Shown: piece by piece, positions 49,674-58,848 of the stretch
How the letters are laid out: every line of letters starts with the position of its first letter
Position numbering within the stretch: the stretch's first letter is position 1
Source of the DNA: Amycolatopsis mediterranei
GTDB taxonomy: Bacteria; Actinomycetota; Actinomycetes; Mycobacteriales; Pseudonocardiaceae
NCBI RefSeq assembly: GCF_026017845.1
Contig: NZ_CP100416.1
Location: 6,529,652-6,593,651, forward strand
Length of the DNA stretch: 64,000 bases
Direction: 5' to 3'
Notes under the pieces: generated by a model
What the model was told of the DNA's origin: nothing
The model's database searches: none
Seen by the model: only the letters and a program-made list of their open reading frames with translations
Position numbers and translations under genes: made by a program

Positions 49674-50911
49674 ACGCCCCGAACATCGCCGGCGAACCCG
49701 AGGACGCAAGGACCGAGCGGCACGCAAGCTGGACGGAACTGTTCTTCGACCTGGTGGCCGTGGCCGGCGTGGCAGCCCTGGCACACGTACTCGGGTCCGA
49801 ACCGGACGCCGCGGCGCTCGGTCTCTACACGCTGCTGTTCCTGGCCTTCTGGCTGTCGTGGACGACCTTCATGCTGTACAGCAACGTCACGGCCGGGAAG
49901 ACCCGCGTGATCCGGCTGATGATCGGGATGTTCGGTCTCGGGGTGATGGTCGCGTCCGTGCCGGGCGTGGCGCATTCGGTGCTCGGCCACGACGGCGACA
50001 CCCACCCACCGACCGTCTTCGCGATCGCCTACATCGCCACACGCATCTACGGCTCCCGGTCGTGGCGCAAAGGCGAAGTACTACTGGACTTCCCGGTCGT
50101 GCAGTACTCGACGGGACTTCTGCCCTGGATCGCGTCGATCTGGGTTCCCGGCCGCTGGATGCTGGCGCTCTGGGCGGTCGGGATCGGCCTCGATCTGCTG
50201 CTGATCCTGGCCGTGTCCGGGAACAAGCTCCTCAAGCAGGCCCAGGCGGCATTCACCGCGCGAGCCGGTATCCGGCACCAGCCAGTGCACGGCGTGCGCC
50301 GCGAGGGAACCCTACCTGCGATCCACGGGGTGTCGGTCCATCCGGCGCACTTCTCCGAGCGACTCGGGCTCTTCGTGATCATCGTGCTCGGCGAATCGGT
50401 GGTGCAGGTCATCGGCGCCGCGGCCGACGCGCACTACGACGTCGGCGTACTGGCCACCGGACTCGCATCGTTCGTGTTGCTGGCCGGCATGTTCGGCTTG
50501 TCCGTCGTCTTCGGATACGCCGGCTTGCCACACCTGCGGGCCGGGCGGATCCCCGCTCGTGCCGCCCTCGGCTTGCACTGCATGGTCAGCGGCGTCGTGG
50601 CCACGGTGGCGGTGTCGCTCTCGGCGGTGATGAAGCACGGGTCCGATCCGCTGCCCGAGCAGGGCCGTTGGCTGCTGTGCGGCGCCGTCGCGACGTACTT
50701 CGCCCTCGGTGTGGTCACCGGTGTCGTCAGCCACAGCTCTGATCTGCAGAGGACGATTTCGCGGATCGTCACCGGCATCGTGGTCCCGCTTCTGCTCGGC
50801 TTGTTCGCCACCGGTGCCGGCGGCCGGACGTTGGTGATCTGCATGGCCTCGGTGGTGCTCGCCCACCTCTGGTTCGAACGGCGTCTCGCGCCGATCGCGG
50901 ACGGTGCCTGA
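49670..50911 (+). CDS. LtrA-like membrane protein
   Basis: A 413-residue polytopic membrane protein of the low-temperature-requirement A family. WTELFFDLVAVAGVAALAHVL at the N-terminus and HPAHFSERLGLFVIIVLGESVVQVI in the middle are the family signatures. About ten to twelve helices. Biochemical role of LtrA is not established. GTG 49670 overlaps the TetR stop. Last gene of the hydrolase-TetR-LtrA operon. Confidence 0.9.
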   Translation: MNAPNIAGEPEDARTERHASWTELFFDLVAVAGVAALAHVLGSEPDAAALGLYTLLFLAFWLSWTTFMLYSNVTAGKTRVIRLMIGMFGLGVMVASVPGVAHSVLGHDGDTHPPTVFAIAYIATRIYGSRSWRKGEVLLDFPVVQYSTGLLPWIASIWVPGRWMLALWAVGIGLDLLLILAVSGNKLLKQAQAAFTARAGIRHQPVHGVRREGTLPAIHGVSVHPAHFSERLGLFVIIVLGESVVQVIGAAADAHYDVGVLATGLASFVLLAGMFGLSVVFGYAGLPHLRAGRIPARAALGLHCMVSGVVATVAVSLSAVMKHGSDPLPEQGRWLLCGAVATYFALGVVTGVVSHSSDLQRTISRIVTGIVVPLLLGLFATGAGGRTLVICMASVVLAHLWFERRLAPIADGA

Positions 50912-51076
50912 CAAGGCAGAGCCGGCCGGCGGACATCGGCCGAACAGTCACTCCTTATCGGCTTTCCGGCCGTTCCGGATTTCTGAATTCCCGCTCTAGT
51001 GTGCTCGCGTGGCTCCCGGCTTCGTCCGGGTGCCGGTCAAACCGCCACGACACCGCGCCACCAGGAGAAAACCCGG

Positions 51077-52729
51077 ATGAGAGCACGACACCGCACCCTC
51101 CGGCGTGGCCTCACGCTGGGCACCGTGACCTTGGCAATCTCGGCGGCCCTGGCCACAGGGGCGGGCGCTGTGACGCCACCGGCCGGCCCGGACTCCGACA
51201 GCGCCGCCACACCCGTACTCGACTGGGCTCCTTGCCAGGGCGAAAACGGGCCACTGAACTACGACTGCGCCACCGCCCGGGTGCCACTGTCCTACCAGGA
51301 CCCGGCCGGTCCGCAGATCTCCCTGGCGCTGGCCAAACGGCCCGCTACGGACCCGCAGCACAAGATCGGCACCGTGTTCACCAACCCCGGCGGTCCCGGC
51401 AGCGGCGGCCGGATCCCGCCGCGGCTGCAGCCGGTGGTGAGCGCCCGCTTCGACATCATCGGGTTCGACCCGCGCGGCACCCATGACTCCACCCCGGTCA
51501 CCTGTTCCGATGACCCGGCCGACGACGCGACGCTGAGCCCGGTCTTCCCGGTCACCGAAGCCGACGAGGCCACGGCGATCCGGCGGGTCGGCGACGTCAC
51601 CGCGCGCTGCGCGCAGCACGCCGGGCCGCTGCTGGGGCACATGTCCACCGCGAACGTGGCCAGGGACCTGGACCTGCTGCGCCGCGCCGTCGGCGACCAG
51701 CAGCTGAACTACGTCGGCACGTCCTATGGAACACACCTGGGTGAGGTGTACGCCAACCTGTTCCCCCAGCGGGTGCGGGCCGTGGTGCTCGACGGCGTGC
51801 TGCAACCCGAGGAGTGGACCACCGGCCGGCTGCCGGGGCAGCGCAGCGAGCCCTACACCTACCGGATCGGCTCGTACCTCGGTGCCCAGACTGCGCTGAA
51901 CACCGTGCTACGCGAATGCGCGGCCCACCCGCAATGCAAGTTCGGCGAGCCCGGCGCCACAGAGCAGAGCTTGCACCGCAAGTACGACGATCTGCTGGCC
52001 ACCGTGCATCGAGGACCGGTCACCCTCACTGATCCCGGCGGCGAGACAGACCAGATCACCTACCAAGACCTGGTCAACCGGATGCTGTCCGGGCTCTACA
52101 ACCCGGACGCCGCCGCAGATCTGACCCCTTACCTGCAGATGGTGTACCTCGCCGCCCAGCACCCGGCCACGCCCACACCCGCGCACGTCCCGGTGCCGGC
52201 TCCGCCACGGTTCTCCCACGCCGACGAGACCAGCGCCACGACCGCGCAGCAGGACGAGCCGCAAAATGCGTTCAATACCTGGTTCAACGCCGTCGCCTGC
52301 ACGGACTCCGACAACCCTCGCGATCCGCAGGCGGTCGGCCGCTACGCCCGACTGGCCGAGCCGGCCGCGCCAGGCTTCGCCTCGGCTTGGGTCTACCGCT
52401 CGTTGCCGTGCGCGAGCTGGCCGGTGACCGACCCCGACCGGTACACCGGCCCGTGGAACCGGCCGACCGCCAACCCGGTGCTGCTCGTGGGAAACCGGCT
52501 CGGCGACCCCGCGACACCGTACGAGGACGCCGTCTCCACCAGCCATCTGCTCGGCCGGGCTCGTCTGCTCACTGTGGACACCGCCGGGCACGGTGTCGCC
52601 TACGACGGCCGAAGCCACTGCGTGGACACTTGGCTCGACGGCTACCTGGTCAGCCTGACCCTGCCTCCGGAGCGCACAGTCTGCGCCGCTGACCGCGGGC
52701 CCTTCGACCCACAAACCACCGCGCGCTGA
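51077..52729 (+). CDS. Secreted tripeptidyl aminopeptidase-like hydrolase
   Basis: A 550-residue alpha/beta hydrolase of the SlpD/Tap family with a TAP-like C-terminal domain. Signal peptide MRARHRTLRRGLTLGTVTLA to GAGA. Nucleophile Ser in VGTSYGTHLGEVY, Asp in NRLGDPATPYEDA and His in DTAGHGVAYDG. These enzymes trim N-terminal peptides outside the cell. ATG 51077 follows AGGAG. Stands alone; a second member is at 60979-62550. Confidence 0.9.
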   Translation: MRARHRTLRRGLTLGTVTLAISAALATGAGAVTPPAGPDSDSAATPVLDWAPCQGENGPLNYDCATARVPLSYQDPAGPQISLALAKRPATDPQHKIGTVFTNPGGPGSGGRIPPRLQPVVSARFDIIGFDPRGTHDSTPVTCSDDPADDATLSPVFPVTEADEATAIRRVGDVTARCAQHAGPLLGHMSTANVARDLDLLRRAVGDQQLNYVGTSYGTHLGEVYANLFPQRVRAVVLDGVLQPEEWTTGRLPGQRSEPYTYRIGSYLGAQTALNTVLRECAAHPQCKFGEPGATEQSLHRKYDDLLATVHRGPVTLTDPGGETDQITYQDLVNRMLSGLYNPDAAADLTPYLQMVYLAAQHPATPTPAHVPVPAPPRFSHADETSATTAQQDEPQNAFNTWFNAVACTDSDNPRDPQAVGRYARLAEPAAPGFASAWVYRSLPCASWPVTDPDRYTGPWNRPTANPVLLVGNRLGDPATPYEDAVSTSHLLGRARLLTVDTAGHGVAYDGRSHCVDTWLDGYLVSLTLPPERTVCAADRGPFDPQTTAR

Positions 52730-52984
52730 TTATCTACGAGCCGACATCCCGTCGGTTCGCTGATGACGGCTCATCGGGCTGCTTCACCCACTCCTCACCA
52801 GCGGCGACCTCAGACCTTACGGCTGAGGATCAGTCACCGCCAGTCGCATCTTGCAGCGCTTCCCAGCCGAGATTGCCGGCTTGACCTGCGGAAGCGCGAC
52901 ACTGGTGGAGTGGGCGGCAGGGCCATCACGCCGGACACGGAACCCATGACGCAACGCTGTGGAGGCCGGCGGGGACATGGTGGT

Positions 52985-53478
52985 GTGACGACAATTGCAG
53001 ATCAGGAGCGGGGGCGATGGACGCGGCCCGGCTGCAGCACGGACGCAGAGCCCTCTCCCGCCGGCAGTGACCGGGCGTTGTGGGAACAGGCTGCCCAGGG
53101 CAGCACCGCAGCGTTCGGGGAGTTGTTCGGCCGACATGCCGGTGCAGTGTGGAACTACGCCTACCGGCTGACCGGGTCGTGGTCGGTGGCCGAAGACCTG
53201 ACCTCCTCGGTGTTCCTGACGGCGTGGCGGCGTCTCGGTGACGTGACGTTGGTGAATGACAGTGCGCGGCCGTGGCTGTACACCGTGACCAGCAACCTGG
53301 CCCGCCGTGAACAGCGCAGGCTGGGCCGGTTCGCGAGTGCCTTGTCGTGCCTGCCACGGGGTGGCGTCGTGCGTGACCACGCCGAGGACGTGGCCGGCCA
53401 GGTCGACGCGGACCGCAGGTTACGTGCGGTTCTGGACGCGGTCGCCGCGCTGCCCCGCGCCGAGCGGCGGGCCGTCGA
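52985..53478 (+). pseudogene. ECF sigma factor cut by an IS5-type insertion
   Basis: DRALWEQAAQGSTAAFGELFGRHAGAVWNYAYRLTG, AEDLTSSVFLTAWRRL and RPWLYTVTSNLARREQRR (each quoted in part) form sigma region 2 of an ECF factor. RLRAVLDAVAALPRAERRAV starts region 4, then the sequence switches at about 53478 into antisense transposase DNA. Region 4.2, which binds the -35 element, is lost. The start is uncertain: GTG 52985 after GGAGG-rich DNA is suggested. The 52730-52984 gap shows no gene. Confidence 0.8.
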
Positions 53479-53685
53479 TCATGCCTTGGCCACCCAGTTC
53501 GTCGAGGACCTCATCGTGCAACTGTCGCCACAGCCCCGCCTCGGTCCATTCGGTGAACCGGCGATGTGCTGTCGGCACGGCGACCCCGAAGCCAGGCGGC
53601 AGATGCCGCCAGGCACAGCCGCTGGTCAGCACGAACACGATCGCGGTGAACACCACCCGATCATCCACTCGCGGCATGCCACCGG
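53479..53685 (-). mobile_element. IS5-family transposase, N-terminal piece (minus strand)
   Basis: Minus-strand reading gives VDDRVVFTAIVFVLTSGCAW, RHLPPGFGVAVPTAHRRFTE and LHDEVLDELGGQGMID, the N-terminal domain of an IS5-type (IS4 group) transposase. It ends exactly at the sigma gene junction. The matching C-terminal half lies next door on the opposite strand. Confidence 0.75.
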
Positions 53686-53689
53686 TCGC

Positions 53690-54195
53690 GGGCGGTCCTG
53701 GACGGAGCATCCGTCCGGGCCAAAAGGGGGGCGGACTGACCGGTCCGAGCCCGGTCGATCGCGGCAAACCCGGCTCGAAGATCCACGTCCTGTCCGACCG
53801 CACCGGCCTGCCCCTGACCGTCGGTATCTCCGCGGCCAACACCCACGCCAGCCACGCGCTCAAGCCCTTGGTCAACGCGCTGCCGGCGATCCGGTCCCGC
53901 CGCGGGCCCCGGCGCCGGAAACCGGTCAAGCTGCACGCGGACAAGGCCTACGACATCCCCGCGTTGCGCCACTGGCTCCGCCGGCGCGGGATCATTCCCC
54001 GCATCACGCGCAAAGGCATCGAATCCGCCGAGAAGCTCGGCGAACACCGGTGAGTGATCGAACGAACCATGGCCTGGCTGACCGGCTACCGGCGACTGAC
54101 CATCCGCTACGAACGCAAACCCAGCCACTACCCCGCCTTCCTCACCCCCGCCACCACCACCTGCCACAAGAAACTCCCCAAGTGGGACACGCTCT
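53690..54195 (+). mobile_element. IS5-family transposase, C-terminal piece (plus strand)
   Basis: VLDGASVRAKRGG, then after a frameshift LTGPSPVDRGKPGSKIHVLS, DRTGLPLTVGISAANTHASH, KLHADKAYDIPALRHWLRRR and VIERTMAWLTGYRRL, the catalytic core and C-terminus of an IS5-type transposase. Lesions: a frameshift near 53735, a TGG to TGA change before VIERT (54052), and a disordered end. Inverted relative to its N-terminal half, so the element was rearranged after insertion. Confidence 0.78.
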
Positions 54196-54330
54196 TAGCC
54201 CGCAGATGCGGATCGCCTGCTCGGCCTGGCACCTGTCGAACGCGGCGGTCGCCTGTCCAGTCAGCTCGGCGGCGAGTTCGAGGTCGAGAACCCGGTCATC
54301 GTCGACGCCCGGGTCCGCCGGTAGGCAGGG

Positions 54331-55578
54331 CTACTTGAGGACGACGTTGTTGGTCTTCAGCTCCTCGGCGGTCCTCGGGATCACTCGGACCCAGGTGCGG
54401 ATGAACGAGCGGGGAATCTCCTTGTTGGCCTCGACCACCTCCTTCAGCCTGGCCTTGTCCAGGCTGTTGGCTCTTCTGACCATCGACAGGCCGGCGGGAG
54501 TTTCCTCGATGGTCGGGGCTTTGGCGTCGGGCTTGTCCAGGCGTGCGTCGTAGGAGATCGACTGGGCGACGTCGCCGACCATGTGCCATGGCTTTTCGCC
54601 GCGCAGCTTCACGTCCCCGGAGAAATTGGGCTCATTTGTCTCGTACAACGCAAACCAGGCGGTTCTGGCCAACTCGAAGTCGAGGTCTTGGATGCGTTTG
54701 TGCTTCGTTGTCAACCACTTGGCCAGTTGGCTATTCGGCTCGTCGGCTATTGTTGCCAAGAGTTCGACCGGATGGATGTGGACCGGGCCTTGAGGGAAAG
54801 TCTTGCCCTCCTTGAGGCCAATGGAGATCAATGGGTATGCCTCGATAGCGGCGTCCGCGGTGTAGGCGATGCGCTCGTTCAACGATGGCGTCGCGTGCCA
54901 CACGAGGTCGTCCACCCAGGACACGTAGATGTTTTCGCCTTCGAGTACGCCACCGTTCACCTTGGGTATCGCGTATTCACCACTCTCTAGCAGTTGCCGG
55001 CGCAGGGCGGCGAGGTCTTTCAGGTGCGCCTCGGGCAGGAGCGTCTTCTGCCATTCCGCCCTCTTGCCGCTCGGCTCCTGGACGTCGACGAACCACTCGG
55101 TCGCCTCGATGGCCTTTTTGTTGTCGAAGATCAGGTTGACGAAGAGATTGTTGCCGCCGGTGTCCTTGTGGAACATCGGGGACATTGTGTACGCCTTGCC
55201 AGATCGATTGCCGTAGTAGTTCACCTCGATCGCGATCACGTATTCATGGTTCTTGTACCAGTCCTGGCTCTCGATGTAACTCCACTGCCCCCGCGCGTCC
55301 ATGAACTTCTTGAGGAAGGCGACAGTGTCGACGCCTAGTCGGTCGAATTCCGGCCGCTTCTCCGCGGGTAGCCGGTAGTCTCCGGCATAGCTGAAGATAT
55401 GTGGCTTCTGTTGGTAGCCGTAATAGGCGATGCACAGATAGCCGGGATTGTACTCCGCCGCCGGCAACACGACCTTGAGTCTCGTCGCGATGTCTACCCA
55501 TTTACTCTGGTCTATGGGAAGATTTGCCAGTGGTTTCGCTTCCATCAACAGCGGTTGTAACGCGTGTCTCGGATCCAT
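54331..55578 (-). CDS. Unrecognised 415-aa protein, A+T-richer gene
   Basis: Not recognised. The protein is rich in Lys, Tyr, Asn and Trp for this genome, and third codon positions are much less G/C-biased than in its neighbours, which suggests recent transfer. Visible landmarks: PGYLCIAYYGYQQKPHIFSY, YVIAIEVNYYGNRSGKAYTM, NLFVNLIFDNKKAIEATEWF, GENIYVSWVDDLVWHATPSL and ending RTAEELKTNNVVLK. No signal peptide or membrane helix; probably a soluble cytoplasmic protein. ATG 55578 is preferred; the frame is open to 55797 but that part is Cys/Arg-rich and unlike the rest. It lies between two transposase scars, so it may be cargo. Confidence 0.7.
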   Translation of the reverse strand: MDPRHALQPLLMEAKPLANLPIDQSKWVDIATRLKVVLPAAEYNPGYLCIAYYGYQQKPHIFSYAGDYRLPAEKRPEFDRLGVDTVAFLKKFMDARGQWSYIESQDWYKNHEYVIAIEVNYYGNRSGKAYTMSPMFHKDTGGNNLFVNLIFDNKKAIEATEWFVDVQEPSGKRAEWQKTLLPEAHLKDLAALRRQLLESGEYAIPKVNGGVLEGENIYVSWVDDLVWHATPSLNERIAYTADAAIEAYPLISIGLKEGKTFPQGPVHIHPVELLATIADEPNSQLAKWLTTKHKRIQDLDFELARTAWFALYETNEPNFSGDVKLRGEKPWHMVGDVAQSISYDARLDKPDAKAPTIEETPAGLSMVRRANSLDKARLKEVVEANKEIPRSFIRTWVRVIPRTAEELKTNNVVLK

Positions 55579-55889
55579 GAGCGCACGGTACTCGCAAACG
55601 TGTGCCGATCGGGATGTCAGCCGCATTTTAAGCTGAATGCCGCACCAATGTTGCCAGTTGCCACCGAAGCTGTCGTTGCGGTTTGTGAATCTCCGCCGGT
55701 CAAGAGGGTGTCGGACCCTACCGGCGCCTGTCACTACGTACTGCCAAGAGACGCCCTCGAACCGCTTAATATTGCAGCCGCACAGTGTGATGGTCATCGG
55801 CGAGTCGTGTTCACGGAGACAACCGACGCGTGATCGACTTGGGTGTGCCCGACATGGAGCAGGACCTCACGGCCCTACCAGAGGCCATC

Positions 55890-56320
55890 GCGGACGATCG
55901 CCGAACGGGCCGGTGACCTGACCTCGGACGGCATGCAGCGCCTGCTGAACTTTTACCGCTGTGACGCCGACGGGGGTCCGGGACGACCTGCGCGGCTACG
56001 TCCTGGACCACATCACCCATCCCGCCGGGGTCATGGTCACCGACGAGACCGGATTCCTCAAGAAGGGCACCAAATCCGCCGGCGTTTAACGGCAGTACTC
56101 CTGCACCGCCGGTCGGATCGAGAACTGCCAACTCGGCGTGTTCCTGGCCTACGTCTCAGCCCGGGGGCGGGCGTTGATCGACCGCGAGCTCTACCTTCCC
56201 CACGCCCTGGACCGGCGATCGCGAGCGCTGCGCGGAGGCTGGAATCGGCGAGGAGGTCGAGGTCGCGACCAAACCCAAGCTGGCCCGACACATGCCGGCC
56301 CGTCTGCCGTCCGCGGTCCA
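55890..56320 (+). pseudogene. IS701-like transposase remnant
   Basis: TIAERAGDLTSDGMQRLLNF, VRDDLRGYVLDH, MVTDETGFLKKGTKSAGV and ENCQLGVFLAYVSARGRALI with DRELYLP follow an IS701-type transposase. Lesions: frameshifts near 55976 and 56213, and a stop (GTT-TAA-CGG at about 56086) where the family has Gln. Both ends are missing. The 55579-55889 gap is A+T-richer and shows no gene beyond the possible extension of the 415-aa frame; 56321-56467 holds nothing clear. Confidence 0.78.
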
Positions 56321-56467
56321 CCGACGCGCATCATCGCCGCCGCTGGCGGAGAGCCGCCCCCCTGGTCGCCACCGCTGGGCAAAAGTCTCCCGAAAGTACT
56401 GTCGAGTTGCGGCCGATCCGTTCGTCATCCTCTTCGACGCACCCCGAGCCACTGAGCTGGAGGACAC

Positions 56468-56842
56468 GTGCAGTACATGCTGCTGATCTACAACTGCGAT
56501 CGTCCCGAACCGGGCGACCCGGCCTTTCCCGATGCGTTGGCCCGGGTCAACGCGTTCGCCGAGGAATGCCGCCGACGCGGCGCCTTCGTCTCCGGCCACC
56601 CACTCCAAGGCGAGCACACCGCCACGACCGTCAGCGTCCGCGACGGCATGACGCTGATCACCGACGGCCCGTTCCCCGAGACCCACGAGCACCTCGGCGG
56701 CACCTACGTCCTCGACTGCCGCAACCTCGACGAAGCCCTCGAGCTGGCCGCGCTCTGCCCGATGGCCGCCGACGGCACGATCGAAGTCCGTCCGATCGCC
56801 GGAGTCCCGAACCTCGACCACCGCCCGTCGACGGGCACATGA
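56468..56842 (+). CDS. YCII/DGPF-domain protein
   Basis: A 124-residue YCII-related protein (QYMLLIYNCDRPEPGDPAF, then TLITDGPFPETHEHLGGTYVLDCRNLDEAL with the DGPF motif). Such proteins are dimeric ferredoxin-like folds and the standard genetic partner of ECF42 sigma factors. GTG 56468 is used since GGAGGAC lies just before it. It overlaps the sigma gene by ATGA. Confidence 0.9.
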   Translation: MQYMLLIYNCDRPEPGDPAFPDALARVNAFAEECRRRGAFVSGHPLQGEHTATTVSVRDGMTLITDGPFPETHEHLGGTYVLDCRNLDEALELAALCPMAADGTIEVRPIAGVPNLDHRPSTGT

Positions 56843-58071
56843 CGGCCGCGCCCGTCCTGTCGGAGGTCTACCGCGAGCACCGCACGAAGATGCTCGCCGC
56901 CCTGGTCCGCCTGCTGGGCGACTTCGAACTCGCCGAGGACGCGCTGCAGGACGCGTGCGCGCTCGCCCTGCGCAAATGGGACGACCGGCCACCGGACGAC
57001 CCGGTGGCCTGGCTGCTGACCGCGGCCCGCAACACCGCGATCGACCGGCTCCGACGCGCCCGCACCGGCCGGGACAAGCTCGCCCAGCTCGCCCAACAGC
57101 CGGAGGCGGCGACCATGACGTTCGACGAAGAGCGCCTGCTCAGCGTCGGTGACGAGCGGCTCAGCCTGATCTTCACCTGCTGCCATCCCGCCTTGGCCGA
57201 GGAAGCTCGTATCGCCCTCACCCTGCAGGCCGTGGCCGGGCTGACCGCCGGACAGATCGCCCGAACGTTCCTGATCGCCGAGCCGGCCCTGGCCCAGCGG
57301 CTCGTGCGCGCCAAACGCAAGATCCGCGACGCGGGAATCAGCCTCGACGTCCCCGCCGACCACCTCCTGCCCGAGCGACTCTCCGCCGTCCTCGCCGTGA
57401 TCTACCTGATCTTCACCCGCGGCTACACCGCCGGCGGCGGCCAGCCCGAGTACCGCGAGCTGCAGCAGGAGGCGATCCGCCTCGCCCAGCTCGTCGCCAC
57501 CCTCATGCCCGACGAACCGGAAGCCCTCGCCCTGGTCGCGCTGCTGCTGGTCCACCACTCGCGCTCAGCCGCCCGCCACACCACGGCCGGAGACCTGGTC
57601 CTGCTCGAAGACCAAGACCGGTCACGCTGGGACCACGCCGAGATCACCGAAGCCGTCGGGCTACTGGACCGGGCCCTGCGATTCGGGACGCCCGGGCCCT
57701 ACGTGCTGCAGGCGACCATCGCGGTCCTGCACGCCCAGGCACCGACGGCCGACGAGACGAACTGGCCCGGGATCGCCGCGCTGTACGAGCAGCTGCTCGC
57801 GGTGACGCCGTCGCCGGTGGTCGCGCTCAACCACGCCGTGGCGGTCGCCATGGCGACCACCCCGGCCGAGGGGCTGGCCTTGATCGACCGGATCGAGGGC
57901 CTCGACGGCTACCACCTGCTGCACGCCGCCCGCGCCGACCTCCTGCGCCGCCTCGGCCGCACTGACGACGCGGTCGCGGCGTACCGGCGCGCTCACGACC
58001 TCGCCACCAACCCCGCCGACCAGCGCTACCTCGCCGCTCGCCTCCGCGCCCTCGAAAAACCGAAAACCTGA
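56839..58071 (+). CDS. ECF42-type sigma factor with C-terminal TPR-like extension
   Basis: A 410-residue sigma-70 family factor. Region 2 (VYREHRTKMLAALVRLLGDFELAEDALQDACALAL, quoted in part; ARNTAIDRLRRAR) and region 4 (LTLQAVAGLTAGQIARTFLIAEPALAQRLVRAKRKI) are followed by a conserved DUF6596/TPR-like extension of about 200 residues (AVIYLIFTRGYTAGGG, ALNHAVAVAM). This is the ECF42 layout, which lacks an anti-sigma factor and is thought to be controlled by the extension. Translationally coupled to the DGPF gene. Possible targets include the genes downstream. Confidence 0.92.
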   Translation: MTAAPVLSEVYREHRTKMLAALVRLLGDFELAEDALQDACALALRKWDDRPPDDPVAWLLTAARNTAIDRLRRARTGRDKLAQLAQQPEAATMTFDEERLLSVGDERLSLIFTCCHPALAEEARIALTLQAVAGLTAGQIARTFLIAEPALAQRLVRAKRKIRDAGISLDVPADHLLPERLSAVLAVIYLIFTRGYTAGGGQPEYRELQQEAIRLAQLVATLMPDEPEALALVALLLVHHSRSAARHTTAGDLVLLEDQDRSRWDHAEITEAVGLLDRALRFGTPGPYVLQATIAVLHAQAPTADETNWPGIAALYEQLLAVTPSPVVALNHAVAVAMATTPAEGLALIDRIEGLDGYHLLHAARADLLRRLGRTDDAVAAYRRAHDLATNPADQRYLAARLRALEKPKT

Positions 58072-58152
58072 GGTGATGAGTTGTCGAGAAGCCGGGCGGC
58101 CGTTCGTCCTCTGGTGAGTCAACCGACGACTCACCGAAAGGACACCACACCC

Positions 58153-58458
58153 ATGAGCAGCACTTCACAAGCCGCGACCTCAGTTCAGGCCGACATCGTC
58201 GTCGATGTTCCCCAGGAGAACGCCTTCCGCATGTTCACCGAGCGGTTCGACGAGGTCAAGCCCCGCGAGCACAACCTCCTCGCGGTTCCGATCGAGCGGA
58301 CCGTGCCCGAGCGCGCCCGGGTTGCGCTGGAACACCGGTATCTCGACCGGCACGGCGCAGGCTGGGAGAGCTTCACCAGCCTCGGCGAGGGCTCAGGATG
58401 GCCGCTCTACCTCGACCGGTTCCGCGACGCGACGCAACGGGATGCCGCACGCGCCTGA
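58153..58458 (+). CDS. AHSA1/SRPBCC-like protein with internal deletion
   Basis: A 101-residue product. It starts like an AHSA1-type protein (ADIVVDVPQENAFRMFTERFDEVKPREHNLLAVPIERTV) and ends like one (VALEHRYLDRHGAGWESFTSL). The middle (about 60 residues, including EPRVGG and the ERTxV strand) is missing without a frameshift. Either a functional short form or a gene on the way to loss. ATG 58153 follows GAAAGGAC; 81 bp after the sigma gene, so probably part of its regulon. Confidence 0.65.
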   Translation: MSSTSQAATSVQADIVVDVPQENAFRMFTERFDEVKPREHNLLAVPIERTVPERARVALEHRYLDRHGAGWESFTSLGEGSGWPLYLDRFRDATQRDAARA

Positions 58459-58509
58459 AGCGGATACCGTCCACACCGGACCCGATCCCGACCGCAGCGG
58501 AGAGGACGC

Positions 58510-58848
58510 ATGAGCACAGGAACCGACGACGCGCACCGCCGTCGCGCGGAAACGTTGCGCGCGGCGATGGCCGGCGCCACCGGAATCACCGAGGCGGCGT
58601 TGCGGACCGCGGTGGCGGCCCGTGCGGCGGGCGGGTCGCCTCTTGCCGAGCCGTACGACGATCTGGCCCGGCAGATCGGTGACGCCTCCTACCAGGTGAC
58701 CGATGCCGAGGTCGACGCCGTCCGACAGACGGCAGGCAGCGACAAGGCCGCCTTCGAGATCGTCATGTCCGCCTGCATCGGCGCGGGCCTGGCCCGGTGG
58801 GACGCCGCCGCCCGAGTGATCGCGGAGGCGACCGATGCGCCTGCCTGA
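58510..58848 (+). CDS. Conserved small protein linked to CMD gene
   Basis: A 112-residue protein with no assigned function. The end (DKAAFEIVMSACIGAGLARWDAA) looks conserved and amphipathic, and resembles a helix of the carboxymuconolactone-decarboxylase fold. It overlaps the next gene by 14 bp. I suggest a partner subunit of that protein; this is inference from position. Confidence 0.65.
   Translation: MSTGTDDAHRRRAETLRAAMAGATGITEAALRTAVAARAAGGSPLAEPYDDLARQIGDASYQVTDAEVDAVRQTAGSDKAAFEIVMSACIGAGLARWDAAARVIAEATDAPA

Noticed and set aside
55579..55797. 73-residue N-terminal extension of the 415-aa gene
   Set aside because: Composition (Cys, Arg, Trp) differs from the rest, and no ribosome site is visible. 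Kept as a possibility only.
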